A stretch of 46,849 nt of DNA, taken from contig NZ_SPVF01000180.1 of the NCBI RefSeq assembly GCF_004614185.1, positions 1 to 46,849 on the forward strand. Direction: 5' to 3'. Position 1 is the first letter of the stretch. Every line of letters begins with the position of its first letter. The notes beneath the pieces are model-generated. The model was not told the DNA's origin and ran no database searches. It saw only the letters and a list, made by a program, of their open reading frames with translations. Of this stretch, positions 17,201-24,584 are shown in pieces. This stretch comes from Zemynaea arenosa (lineage in GTDB: Bacteria > Pseudomonadota > Gammaproteobacteria > Burkholderiales > Burkholderiaceae_D). The position numbers were made by a program, and so were the translations under genes.

Positions 17201-17570
17201 CACCCTGGCCCTGTTCACCAGCGACGCCACCACGCGCAAGAAGGCGCTGCTGCGCGGCGCCTCCCAGCTCACGCAGGACAGCCTCGCACACAACGCCTAC
17301 CGCTTCTATGTGAACGCGGCGGAGGCGGCGCTGCTCGATGGCGACACCATCACCGCCGAATTCTATGCCGAGCAGCTGGCCGCCAGCGCCGGGCCGGAGT
17401 CCTGCCGCTGGGTGGATCACCACACCGCGCTGATCGCGGCCTATGCCCGCTGGGCCGAGCAGCCATCGGGCGAGGCACGAGCCGCGCTGGCATCGCTGCG
17501 CGCCGATGGCCACCGCTACGGCTTCGCGCAGGCGACTCCGCGGCTGTTCGAACACCTCGCCGACATCTGA
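14268..17570 (+). CDS. HTH–cyclase-like–STAND ATPase–TPR regulator
   Basis: A 1100-residue protein. Residues about 20–82 form an XRE-like helix-turn-helix (LLKALRKTRGLSQDALADLC). An Ala/Pro linker (84–112) leads to a class III nucleotidyl-cyclase-like domain (about 115–275) with the family's VFGLPQAYRSDAERAARCAL but without the metal-binding aspartates, so it is probably not catalytic. An AAA/STAND ATPase follows with Walker A GPAGVGKS (309–316) and Walker B LLLTIEDVHW (432–441). From about 640 on there are TPR-like repeats that usually bind the trigger. This resembles signal-responsive transcription factors (MalT/AfsR logic). It lies 61 bp after the small-protein gene and 25 bp before the metallolyase gene. 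Confidence 0.85.
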   Translation: MNAESSLPVQPSDGRIVLDAGLLKALRKTRGLSQDALADLCFSRQVPVSIASIKRAETGKPVLYRTARHLASILDVALDELLPEGALAPDDGEAPTLPAPSAPSAAAAPPGDALVVASEGVRYVIQLHIELSSAPEPEGETLHDIAGVAGQYGGRVDSIDGSRVTCVFGLPQAYRSDAERAARCALALARRLVVHGGRAMALRLVRRQDGDGSGSPLDLAVPDLRQYGSSQFSALPVYVARNLSAQLQQRFGIAQAAHRFPGYLELGAPLDTDTARTPLVGRVVETRQFDVIAASATEMQSGQLVYLRGPAGVGKSRLAQECAQIARTAGFRCHSAEVQDTGADSWRAPLEQLARSLFGMNAGETDEDAIDATMAELHLPRDWTIFYRALTGARMTSDQLTVYAAMSHAVRDQGIATALNTLILKMALAGPLLLTIEDVHWGDSYLFDALGGLVALSREAPLVWVLTSRVEHDPLDSALRPHLFDLPVAVFDLAPMNPRDALALAEQFPELDETYRRRCVERAQGNALFLTQLLASPDNNLPDSLKHLIQARLDTLPPLHRRALRTAAVLGNRWELELLREAIDDASYEPEGAGRNLLVRRVAPGVYAFVHDLVMHCIYESIDAGQLRRLHRGVAALYRERDPAAAAQHLYRAEDPGAFDMMLRAIRDKLTAHQYEDALELTAQCSAADSTRYSSFTLALLQSQATAGMGRIAQARERYEHALMLAGRPQEKIDAVIGLASTLNILDELDEEERLIDETLPLARSINADAALGKLLYLKGNIYFPRGNYTECRRHHEDAVRHARAGGTTETEARALSGMGDSYYAQGRMQKAYEVFGQCIAMCEEHRLVGIEASNRSALGSTRIYLGQPDDAVADALESAAIARKVGNRRAEVFARMTAGWVLTATGQVDRATEEVETSLDMARAIGAARFEGFLMESQARLAWLRGERGEAERIIRDAAEFVERQKLQRFIGPWVLGTLALFTSDATTRKKALLRGASQLTQDSLAHNAYRFYVNAAEAALLDGDTITAEFYAEQLAASAGPESCRWVDHHTALIAAYARWAEQPSGEARAALASLRADGHRYGFAQATPRLFEHLADI

Positions 17571-17595
17571 TTTCCCCACCGCCGAAAGGATGACC

Positions 17596-18882
17596 ATGAC
17601 CGACCGCCGCGCCGCCTTCAACGCGCAGCTGGATGCCGCCGCGACCACCCTCGCCAGGCTGCAGCAGCTCAATCCCATGCTGATCGACGTGTCCCTGCGC
17701 GAGCCCTGCTTCTCCTCCTATCTCGGGCACACGCTGGAACAGAAGCTGCAGATCCTGCCGCTGGTGGACGGCTTCGGCTTCAAGAACAAGATCGTCGCGA
17801 CCTTTGACTATCAGGATCCTTTGCACGAGGAAGTCGAGGACCAGTTCCTGGCCTGGCTGAACCAGCACCAGTATGACCTGACCGGCGCGCTGGCCGGGTC
17901 GCAGGTCGGCAAGTTCGGTCCTGAGGGCGTGTTCGTCCCGGACGTGAGCATGCAGAAGGTGGTCAGGTACGGCGTGCCGAACACCCTGCACGAGATCTAC
18001 CTGCTGCCCGCCGGGCAGCCGTTCGACGTGGTCGCGGAACGCGTGCGCGCCAGCCTGGCCTGGCTGCGGGCCAACATGACCGGTGACGGTGGCGGCGCGC
18101 CGCGCATCTACATGAACGTGGTGGACCTGGCCGATGCCTTCTTCAAGACCCCGCAGCTGGCCTACGACATGCTGATGCTGCTGGCCGAGGAAAACGTCAC
18201 CGGCCTCTCGTTCGAGGACGACCGCGGCACCTACTTCCCGTTCCAGATCGGTGCCGTGGTGCGTGCGGCCAAGGCCGTGCTGCGCGAAGGGCAGCAGGTA
18301 CTGTTCCACTGCCACGCGGGGAACGGCATGGAAAACGCCTCTGCCATCGAGGCGCTGCTGGCGGGGGCCGATGGGTACTGGGGCGGCATGGAGAAGGAAT
18401 CCTCCACCATCGGCCACGCCTCGCTCGGTGAGCTGATCGCGAACCTGGTCCGCGCGGGGAACGCCAACATGGCGCAGTACCAGCTGGACCAGCTGCTGCC
18501 CGTGGCGCACGCCATGCACGAGATCAACCACAACGAACCGACGCCGCGCACCTGGCCGATCGCGGGCACGGATGCGTACCGCGAAATGCTGATCAGCTTC
18601 CGCCAGGTGCCGGACCGCTTCATGGATCTCCCGCCCGAGAAAATCGGCGGCAGCTATACCTACCGGATCGCGCCCACCGGCAGCGACGTCGACGCCATCA
18701 CCGGCCGCGTGGCCGAGCTGCTGGGCACCACCATCAGCGCCACGGTGGCCAACAAGATGATCCTCCTGATGCGCACCGACCTGCTGAACGGCGTGCGCAT
18801 GTCCTACGACGATACCGCGAGCCTGCGCCAGCTCCTGCACCGCGCGCAGACCCGCCTGCGCATGCCGCTGTCCGAGGTTTGA
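17596..18882 (+). CDS. Divergent DRE-TIM metallolyase (HMGL/isopropylmalate-synthase-like)
   Basis: A 428-residue TIM-barrel protein. The DRE element is present as DVSLRE (D31, R35, E36) near the first strand, and the metal-binding HxH as HCHAGNG (H238, H240). The closing motif AGADGYWGG...STIGHASLGEL matches the GTxxGxGERxGNAxLxEL region of isopropylmalate and homocitrate synthases. The family therefore predicts acyl-CoA/2-oxoacid condensation or carbon–carbon lyase chemistry with a divalent metal. The C-terminal 100 residues match no regulatory domain I know. The ATG at 17596 is preferred over 17590 because AAAGGA (17585–17590) is then a proper ribosome site. It is probably co-transcribed with the STAND gene. 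The substrate is unknown. Confidence 0.75.
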   Translation: MTDRRAAFNAQLDAAATTLARLQQLNPMLIDVSLREPCFSSYLGHTLEQKLQILPLVDGFGFKNKIVATFDYQDPLHEEVEDQFLAWLNQHQYDLTGALAGSQVGKFGPEGVFVPDVSMQKVVRYGVPNTLHEIYLLPAGQPFDVVAERVRASLAWLRANMTGDGGGAPRIYMNVVDLADAFFKTPQLAYDMLMLLAEENVTGLSFEDDRGTYFPFQIGAVVRAAKAVLREGQQVLFHCHAGNGMENASAIEALLAGADGYWGGMEKESSTIGHASLGELIANLVRAGNANMAQYQLDQLLPVAHAMHEINHNEPTPRTWPIAGTDAYREMLISFRQVPDRFMDLPPEKIGGSYTYRIAPTGSDVDAITGRVAELLGTTISATVANKMILLMRTDLLNGVRMSYDDTASLRQLLHRAQTRLRMPLSEV

Positions 18883-18889
18883 CTTCTAT

Positions 18890-19771
18890 TCAGCGGTCAC
18901 GGAAGCGGCCGCGGAACCATTGGGCGCTCGCTTCGTCGGCCGGGAAGAAGGATTCGAGGCGCAGTTCGTGGACCGTGACGTCGTGCGGCGTGCCGAGCGT
19001 GGTGATGGTCGTGAACAGGTTCAGCTCGACCCCATCGCGCGCGATCGTCAGCGGCATGAAGGGCAAGGCGCGGCGGTCCAGGTTGGGCACATGGCCGACC
19101 GAAGGCATGTCGGGGAAGGCGGACAGCTCCGCCAATAGCGCCGTGGCTTCGCTGCCCGGACCATCGGCCATGGCTTCGCGCTGGATCCACAGCAGCGTGT
19201 CCGCGCACACGGCCTGCCAGTTCACCAGATGGCGGCGCACGCCGTTCGGGTCCAGCATCAGCTTGAGCACATTGATGGACCCGTCGCGCGGAATCGCCGC
19301 CTCCTCCGGCATCCCGAGCAGCCATTTCATCATCCCCGCCGCGGGCTCGTTGAACATCACCAGGTTCCACAAGCGGTCCACCACCAGCGCGGGAAACGGC
19401 GCCTGCTGGCGCAGCATGAAGTCGAGGGCCTGCATCACGCTGGCCAGCTCCGGGTCGGACATGCTGCGCTCCTGGTAGGCGGGCGCGAATCCGGCGGACA
19501 GCAGCATCGCGTTGCGCTGCCGAAGCGGCACGTCCAGCACGATGCCCAGCTTGAGGATCAGCTCCCGGCTGGGCTGGGAGCGGCCGCTTTCGAGAAAACT
19601 CAGGTGGCGCTGCGACACCTCGCTCTCCGTGGACAGGCGCAGCTGGCTGTACCCCCGCTTGGTGCGCCAGTAGCGCAGTGCGGATGCGAAGTCGCTGAAG
19701 TAGTTGTCGCCGGCAGCATTGCCGCGCTGGTGTCGTTGCGCGGCCGCGCCGCGAAGGTCTTCTTCCCTCAT
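18890..19771 (-). CDS. XRE/MmyB-type transcriptional regulator
   Basis: A 293-residue protein with an N-terminal helix-turn-helix (about 27–85: ALRYWRTKRGYSQLRLSTES, VSQRHLSFLESGRSQPSREL). A PAS-like ligand-binding domain of the MmyB family follows (DRLWNLVMFNEPA, then ALPFMPLTIARDGVELNLFT). The ATG at 19771 has a strong ribosome site (GGGAGGG), so the 19 extra residues possible upstream are rejected. MmyB relatives bind fatty-acid-like ligands and usually control neighbouring oxidoreductase or hydrolase genes. It follows the α/β hydrolase gene by 31 bp on the same strand, so they form an operon. It is convergent with the metallolyase gene, 7 bp apart. Confidence 0.9.
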   Translation of the reverse strand: MREEDLRGAAAQRHQRGNAAGDNYFSDFASALRYWRTKRGYSQLRLSTESEVSQRHLSFLESGRSQPSRELILKLGIVLDVPLRQRNAMLLSAGFAPAYQERSMSDPELASVMQALDFMLRQQAPFPALVVDRLWNLVMFNEPAAGMMKWLLGMPEEAAIPRDGSINVLKLMLDPNGVRRHLVNWQAVCADTLLWIQREAMADGPGSEATALLAELSAFPDMPSVGHVPNLDRRALPFMPLTIARDGVELNLFTTITTLGTPHDVTVHELRLESFFPADEASAQWFRGRFRDR

Positions 19772-19802
19772 GAACCCTCCCGTGATCAATGGCGCGCCCA
19801 AT

Positions 19803-20633
19803 TTAACCGCCCGCACGGATGAACTCAAGCAGGTCCGCGTTCACGCGGTCGACGTGGGTGATGAACATGCCGTGGGCCGCGCCGTGGTACACCTTCAGTT
19901 CCACATCGTGGATCAAGGCGGCGCTGCGGCGCGCGGTGAGCTCCAGGGGAGCCGAGACATCGATGTCGCCGGCGATCAGCAGGACGGGGACGTCGATGGC
20001 GCGCAGTTCGTTCACCATATCCGAGGTCTCCACCGCGATATTGCAGTCGTGGAGGGCTTGAAGCGAGCAGCCCATGCACATATTGGTCAGCCAGTTTTTT
20101 GTCGTGGCGTTGGCGCCAGGGACGAAAGGCTCGATGTTCGCTTCGATCCATTCGGGCAGATCGCGCATCAGCTGCATGCGGAACTGGGCGAGCAGCGCCG
20201 GGTCGATCCCGCTGGGGTTATTGGGGCTGACCGTCACCCCCGGCGTCATGGCGCCCAGCAGGGCCACGCGCGCAATCCGTCCGCTGCCAAAACGCGTGAG
20301 GTAGCGGACGATCTCATTGCAGCCCATCGAGTGCCCGACCAGGGTCACGTCGCGCAGGTCCAGCGCTTCGATGACGGCGGCGATGTCGCCGGCCAGCGTG
20401 TCGAAGTCGTAGCCGCGGCCCGGGTCGCTGGAGCGGCCATGCCCGCGGCGGTCGAAGGCGATGCAGCGCAGGCCCTGGCGGCTGAGGGCCAGGGTCTGGT
20501 AGCCCCATGAATCGGACGGCATGGCCCAGCCGCCGACGAACAGCACCGGGCGGCCATGGCCCCAGTCGCGGTAGAACAGGTGGACGCCGTCTTCGGTGGC
20601 GATGAGGTTGGGGGAGTGGATGCGGGCAGTCAT
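19803..20633 (-). CDS. Alpha/beta hydrolase, haloperoxidase-like
   Basis: A 276-residue α/β hydrolase. The nucleophile elbow is GHSMG (Ser102), and the other catalytic residues are probably Asp225 (GDIDVSAP) and His254 (GAAHGMFITH). The oxyanion region is FVGGWAMPS. The motif FDRRGHGRSSDPGRGYDFDTLAGD is typical of cofactor-free haloperoxidase/esterase-like members. The ATG at 20633 is preferred because GGAG sits 6 nt upstream; an in-frame ATG at 20645 is itself part of that ribosome site. The MmyB-type regulator follows in the same operon. The natural substrate cannot be told. Confidence 0.88.
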   Translation of the reverse strand: MTARIHSPNLIATEDGVHLFYRDWGHGRPVLFVGGWAMPSDSWGYQTLALSRQGLRCIAFDRRGHGRSSDPGRGYDFDTLAGDIAAVIEALDLRDVTLVGHSMGCNEIVRYLTRFGSGRIARVALLGAMTPGVTVSPNNPSGIDPALLAQFRMQLMRDLPEWIEANIEPFVPGANATTKNWLTNMCMGCSLQALHDCNIAVETSDMVNELRAIDVPVLLIAGDIDVSAPLELTARRSAALIHDVELKVYHGAAHGMFITHVDRVNADLLEFIRAGG

Positions 20634-20799
20634 GCTGGTCTCCATGGGGTGGCGTGTTCGATGGAGCCATTGTGCAGACCGCGTGCCGTGGCGGCGATTA
20701 CCTGCCAGGTCATGATCGGCCCGCTTGTCGCTACCAGCCGGAAAGATGAGTAACCCTCCGGCAATACCACTTCATTACCTTTTGTCATAGCGTGGCGAT

Positions 20800-20831
20800 G
20801 CAAAGTCATTATTCGCCTGTGGCAAAGTCAT
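20800..20831. repeat. Direct repeat GCAAAGTCAT upstream of TonB receptor
   Basis: GCAAAGTCAT occurs at 20800–20809 and 20822–20831, with start points 22 bp (two helical turns) apart. A third GTCAT core lies at 20784. The repeats are 54–85 bp upstream of the receptor start and may be a regulator site. The remaining gap (20634–20799) shows nothing else I can support. Confidence 0.45.
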
Positions 20832-20845
20832 CAATACTTGTCCGC

Positions 20846-20864
20846 AACTGGTCAGAAACCAGTT
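20846..20864 (+). promoter_or_regulatory. Leader hairpin before the TonB receptor gene
   Basis: AACTGGT-CAGAA-ACCAGTT is a perfect 7-bp inverted repeat with a 5-nt loop. It ends 9 bp before the AGGAGA ribosome site (20874–20879). It could be a leader hairpin or an operator. No U-tract follows, so it is not a terminator. Confidence 0.45.
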
Positions 20865-20884
20865 CAAGACCACAGGAGACAGAC

Positions 20885-23866
20885 ATGACTTACGAGAAAA
20901 AACCGCTCGCAGTAGCGGTATCGGCTGCTTTGCTGACGCTGGCATCGCAGGCCGCCCCGGCGCAAAGCGCACCCGCCCCGGACCTGGGCCAAGTGCAGAC
21001 CGTGGAGGTGACGGGTATCCGTGCGTCCATGGAAAAATCCCTGAATGTGAAAAAGAACGCCACCGCCAACGTGGAGGTCGTGACGGCCGAAGACGTCGGC
21101 AAGATGCCGGACAAGAACTTGGCCGACTCCCTGCAGCGCCTGCCCGGTGTGGCGGTGAGGACCGACTACGACGAGGCGGAAAAGGTCGCGATGCGGGGCA
21201 CCAACCCCGACATGACGCTGATTATCTTCAACGGCCACACCGTCTCCGGCGGCGACTGGTATGTGGCTGACCAGGGTTCCAGCAGCCGGTCCACCAGCCT
21301 GTCGCTGATGCCGTCTTCGGTGCTGAACCAGGCCCTGGTGTACAAGACCTCGCAGGCCAACATCGCCGACGGCGGCCTGGCGGGCACCGTCAACGTCACC
21401 ACCCGCAAGCCGCTGGCGCAGAAAGAGCGCTTCTCGGGCGTGCTCAGCGGCGGCATGAGCTACGCCGACCTGCCGGGCAAGAGCGCGCCGGACCTGAATG
21501 CCATGTTCAACTGGAAGAACGAGGCCGGCACCATGGGCCTGATCGTCCAGGCCTTCGCCGAAAAGCGCTACGTGCGCCGCGATTCGGCCTCGCGCTTCGC
21601 CTACAGCGGCGGCAGCGGCTGGGACGTGATCAACACCGCCACCATGAAGGGCATCACCGACGAGTCGCTGGCCGGTACCGGCCTCAAGGCGGCGGACCTG
21701 AACGGCGTACGGATCCCCGGTTCGATGAGCATGGAATTCGTCGAAGGCGTGCGTGACCGCAAGGGCGGCATGTTCTCGCTGGAGTTCAAGCCGAACCAGG
21801 ACCTCGACGTGACCATGACCGGCTTCCACTCGGGCATGAACGCGAACAATTACGGCCGTTTGAACGCGGGCGCCATGTTCAGCATGCTGCTGGGCCGCGG
21901 CGGCGTGCAAGGCGGCGCCACGCCGACCAATTCGAACGGCAAGCAGGTCTACGCGATGATCAAGAATCCGGTCATCGTCAACGAGACCACGATCTATGGC
22001 CACCAGCTGAAGGTACTGAAGGCCGCCGACATCGTCTACCCGGACGGCACCACCCCGCAGTACATCGGCGAAACCGAAGGCGCCTACCGCGACGGCGCGC
22101 GTGCCACCTCGGCCTTCCTGGACTTGGACGCCAAGTACCGCTTCAGCCAGGACCTGACCGTCAAGACCTTGCTGTCGACCACCAAAGGCGTCGGCAAGAC
22201 CGGCCTCGACCAGGGCCTGACCTATTCGCGTTACGGCACCGGCGTGTCCTACCGCCTGGGCGACGTGGACGAGGCGCCGTATGTGAAGTGGCTGGGCACC
22301 GGCCCCAACGTCCCGGGCCGCAATGCCGACGGCAGCGGCTTTGTGCTGAGCGGCCGCGCCGCATCCGGCATCGTCACCAACGACAAGGAAACCAGCGGCC
22401 AGGTCGACGCCGAATACCGCCTCGAGAAAGGCTGGATGCAGTCGCTCGAAGCCGGCGCGCGCTACTCGGACCACCGCCGTGACAGCGCCCGCCGCTATCC
22501 GACCTTCCGCACCCCGCTGGACACCAGCAACCTGGCGGTGAGTTCCTTCATCCCCTATCCGGACGATTTCGGCAGCGGCCTGGGCGGCCCGGCGGGCTGG
22601 GACAACACCAGCTGGACCATGACCCCGGAAACGATGAAAGCGTACTTCGCGGCCAACACCAAGGCCACCACCGACCAGTGGGAGCGCCGCATCTCGTCCG
22701 AGCTGAACATGCGCGAACGCCAGACCGCGGCTTACCTGATGGCGAACCTGGAAGGCGAAGGCTGGTCCGGCAACGTGGGCCTGCGTGCGGTGCGCACGCG
22801 CATCAACGCCGACATTCCGATGCCGATCCCGGTCGGCACCTGCGCGCGTTCCGCGCCGGGCCAGGCGCCGATTCCGTGCCCGCAATTCCCCGGCGCGATC
22901 ACGGACACCAACGAGGGCCAGTCCTACTACGACGACCAGACCAACCCAGCGACCAAGTTCAACCCGCTGGCCGGCCTGACCTACTACAAGCTAGCCAGCG
23001 ACCGCACCTTCAACAACATCCTGCCGAGCCTGAACCTGCGTTACGAGCTGCAGAAGGATATGGTGGCCCGCTTCGGCGCCAGCAAGACCATCGGCCGCCA
23101 GAACTACAACCTGCTGGGCGCCGGCTACGGCACCCCGACTTGCAACGACAACGGCTGCACCGTCACGGGCCCGAACCCGAACCTCGCACCGATGACGGCC
23201 AAGAACCTGGACGCCTCGTGGTCGTGGTTCTTCGCCAAGCGTTCGCTGGTGGCGGTGGATGTGTTCTACTCGAAGATCAGCGGCTATCCGAAGACCGGCG
23301 TGGGCACCGACACCATCGACCTGCTCGATCCGAAGACCTCGCAGGTGCGCACGTTCAAGGTGCAGACCGCCTCGCAGCAAGGCGCCCGCATCTCCGGCAT
23401 CGAACTGTCGTACGAGCAGCCGCTGTGGAATTCCGGCTTCGGCTTCACCTCGAACGTCAGCCGCGCCAAGACCAAGGTCGACGACGGCCGTCCGATGGTC
23501 GGTGCCTCGGAATGGTCCGCCAACCTGGGCGGCTATTTCGAGAACGACCGGCTGTCGGCGCGCCTGGTGGCGAACTACCGCAGCGAGTACGTGAATACCA
23601 GCACGGCGCCGGCGGCGAATGCGAACAGCCAGGGCCTGTCGGTCATCAACGGGATCGAAATGCCGGCGGCGCCGACCATCGCGGCCCCGGTGACCACCGT
23701 GGCCTTCAACGCCAGCTACAGCATCACGCCGAACCTGGTGCTGACGTTCGATGCGACCAACCTGACCAACGTCCGCCGCGCGCAATATCGCTACAGCGAG
23801 GAAGAGCAGCAGAAGCTGGACGTGATCGGCCGCCAGTACTACGTCAACCTGAAGTACAAGTTCTGA
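20885..23866 (+). CDS. TonB-dependent outer-membrane receptor, Caulobacter/Xanthomonas type
   Basis: A 993-residue receptor with a signal peptide (to about residue 25–30). Its plug starts VEVTGIRASMEKSLNVKKNA, the signature of the large TonB-receptor family of Caulobacter, Xanthomonas and relatives, many of which import plant or algal carbohydrates. Plug markers include DKNLADSLQRLPGVAV, and the long β-barrel ends in an aromatic residue (LKYKF). The ATG at 20885 has an AGGAGA ribosome site. No sugar enzymes or transporter genes are adjacent, so the ligand is open. A strong terminator follows at 23916. Confidence 0.9.
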   Translation: MTYEKKPLAVAVSAALLTLASQAAPAQSAPAPDLGQVQTVEVTGIRASMEKSLNVKKNATANVEVVTAEDVGKMPDKNLADSLQRLPGVAVRTDYDEAEKVAMRGTNPDMTLIIFNGHTVSGGDWYVADQGSSSRSTSLSLMPSSVLNQALVYKTSQANIADGGLAGTVNVTTRKPLAQKERFSGVLSGGMSYADLPGKSAPDLNAMFNWKNEAGTMGLIVQAFAEKRYVRRDSASRFAYSGGSGWDVINTATMKGITDESLAGTGLKAADLNGVRIPGSMSMEFVEGVRDRKGGMFSLEFKPNQDLDVTMTGFHSGMNANNYGRLNAGAMFSMLLGRGGVQGGATPTNSNGKQVYAMIKNPVIVNETTIYGHQLKVLKAADIVYPDGTTPQYIGETEGAYRDGARATSAFLDLDAKYRFSQDLTVKTLLSTTKGVGKTGLDQGLTYSRYGTGVSYRLGDVDEAPYVKWLGTGPNVPGRNADGSGFVLSGRAASGIVTNDKETSGQVDAEYRLEKGWMQSLEAGARYSDHRRDSARRYPTFRTPLDTSNLAVSSFIPYPDDFGSGLGGPAGWDNTSWTMTPETMKAYFAANTKATTDQWERRISSELNMRERQTAAYLMANLEGEGWSGNVGLRAVRTRINADIPMPIPVGTCARSAPGQAPIPCPQFPGAITDTNEGQSYYDDQTNPATKFNPLAGLTYYKLASDRTFNNILPSLNLRYELQKDMVARFGASKTIGRQNYNLLGAGYGTPTCNDNGCTVTGPNPNLAPMTAKNLDASWSWFFAKRSLVAVDVFYSKISGYPKTGVGTDTIDLLDPKTSQVRTFKVQTASQQGARISGIELSYEQPLWNSGFGFTSNVSRAKTKVDDGRPMVGASEWSANLGGYFENDRLSARLVANYRSEYVNTSTAPAANANSQGLSVINGIEMPAAPTIAAPVTTVAFNASYSITPNLVLTFDATNLTNVRRAQYRYSEEEQQKLDVIGRQYYVNLKYKF

Positions 23867-23915
23867 GTCTCCTGGGCGATGCCGCGGCCTGCGCCGCGGT
23901 GTCCCGCCCACTTTC

Positions 23916-23943
23916 AACGCCGGCCTCGTGCCGGCGTTTTTTC
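23916..23943 (+). terminator. Rho-independent terminator after TonB receptor
   Basis: The stem AACGCCGGC / GCCGGCGTT with loop CTCGT is followed by a T-run. It lies 50 bp after the receptor stop and separates it from the transglutaminase-like gene. Confidence 0.85.
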
Positions 23944-23978
23944 ATTCCGCCTGCGCTGGCGCAGCTACAATCGGCGGC

Positions 23979-24584
23979 ATGACTTCTTCCCCCTCTGCCA
24001 TCGATCCGCGCTACCTCGCGACGAGTCCTTATATCGACCACGATCATCCCGCCGTGCGCGCCCGAGCGCGCGAGCTGGCCGCGGGAGCGGAGAATGCCGA
24101 TGCGATCGCGGAGCGCTGCTTCGTGTTCGTACGCGACGAGATCCGCCATTCGGTGGATTACAAGATGAATCCGGTCACGTGCAAGGCCTCGGATGTGCTG
24201 CAGCACCGCACCGGCTACTGCTACGCCAAGAGCCACCTGCTGGCGGCCCTGCTGCGCGCGAACGGCATTGCGGCGGGGCTGTGCTACCAGCGGCTCTCGC
24301 TCGGTGACGAGGGCGCGCCCTTCTGCCTGCATGGCCTGAATGCCGTGTACCTCCCGCGGCATGGGTGGTACCGCATCGACCCGCGCGGGAACAAGCCGGG
24401 CGTGGACGCGCAATTCACGCCGCCGGTCGAACGGCTGGCCTTCGCCACGCGCGCGCCGCACGAGGCGGACCTGACCGGGATCCACGCCGAGCCTCTGCCC
24501 AGCGTGATCGCGGCGCTGGAGTCGCACGGCACCTGGGATGCCGTGCTGGCCAATCTGCCCGACGCGGAGCCCTCTGCCGTTTAG
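23979..24584 (+). CDS. Transglutaminase-like cysteine protease family protein
   Basis: A 201-residue protein with the transglutaminase-like Cys–His–Asp triad: C81 in RTGYCYAKSHLLAALLRANG, H118 in CLHGLNAVYLP and D134 in WYRIDPRG. This is the small bacterial form that hydrolyses peptide or amide bonds rather than cross-linking. There is no signal peptide, so it is cytoplasmic. The ATG at 23979 is the first after the terminator and gives the usual length. It overlaps the convergent siderophore receptor gene by 4 bp at the 3' end. The substrate is unknown. Confidence 0.85.
   Translation: MTSSPSAIDPRYLATSPYIDHDHPAVRARARELAAGAENADAIAERCFVFVRDEIRHSVDYKMNPVTCKASDVLQHRTGYCYAKSHLLAALLRANGIAAGLCYQRLSLGDEGAPFCLHGLNAVYLPRHGWYRIDPRGNKPGVDAQFTPPVERLAFATRAPHEADLTGIHAEPLPSVIAALESHGTWDAVLANLPDAEPSAV

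Noticed and set aside
14268..17570. Reading the STAND protein as an active adenylate cyclase
   Set aside because: The metal-coordinating aspartates expected near the first strand are absent, so catalysis is not supported.
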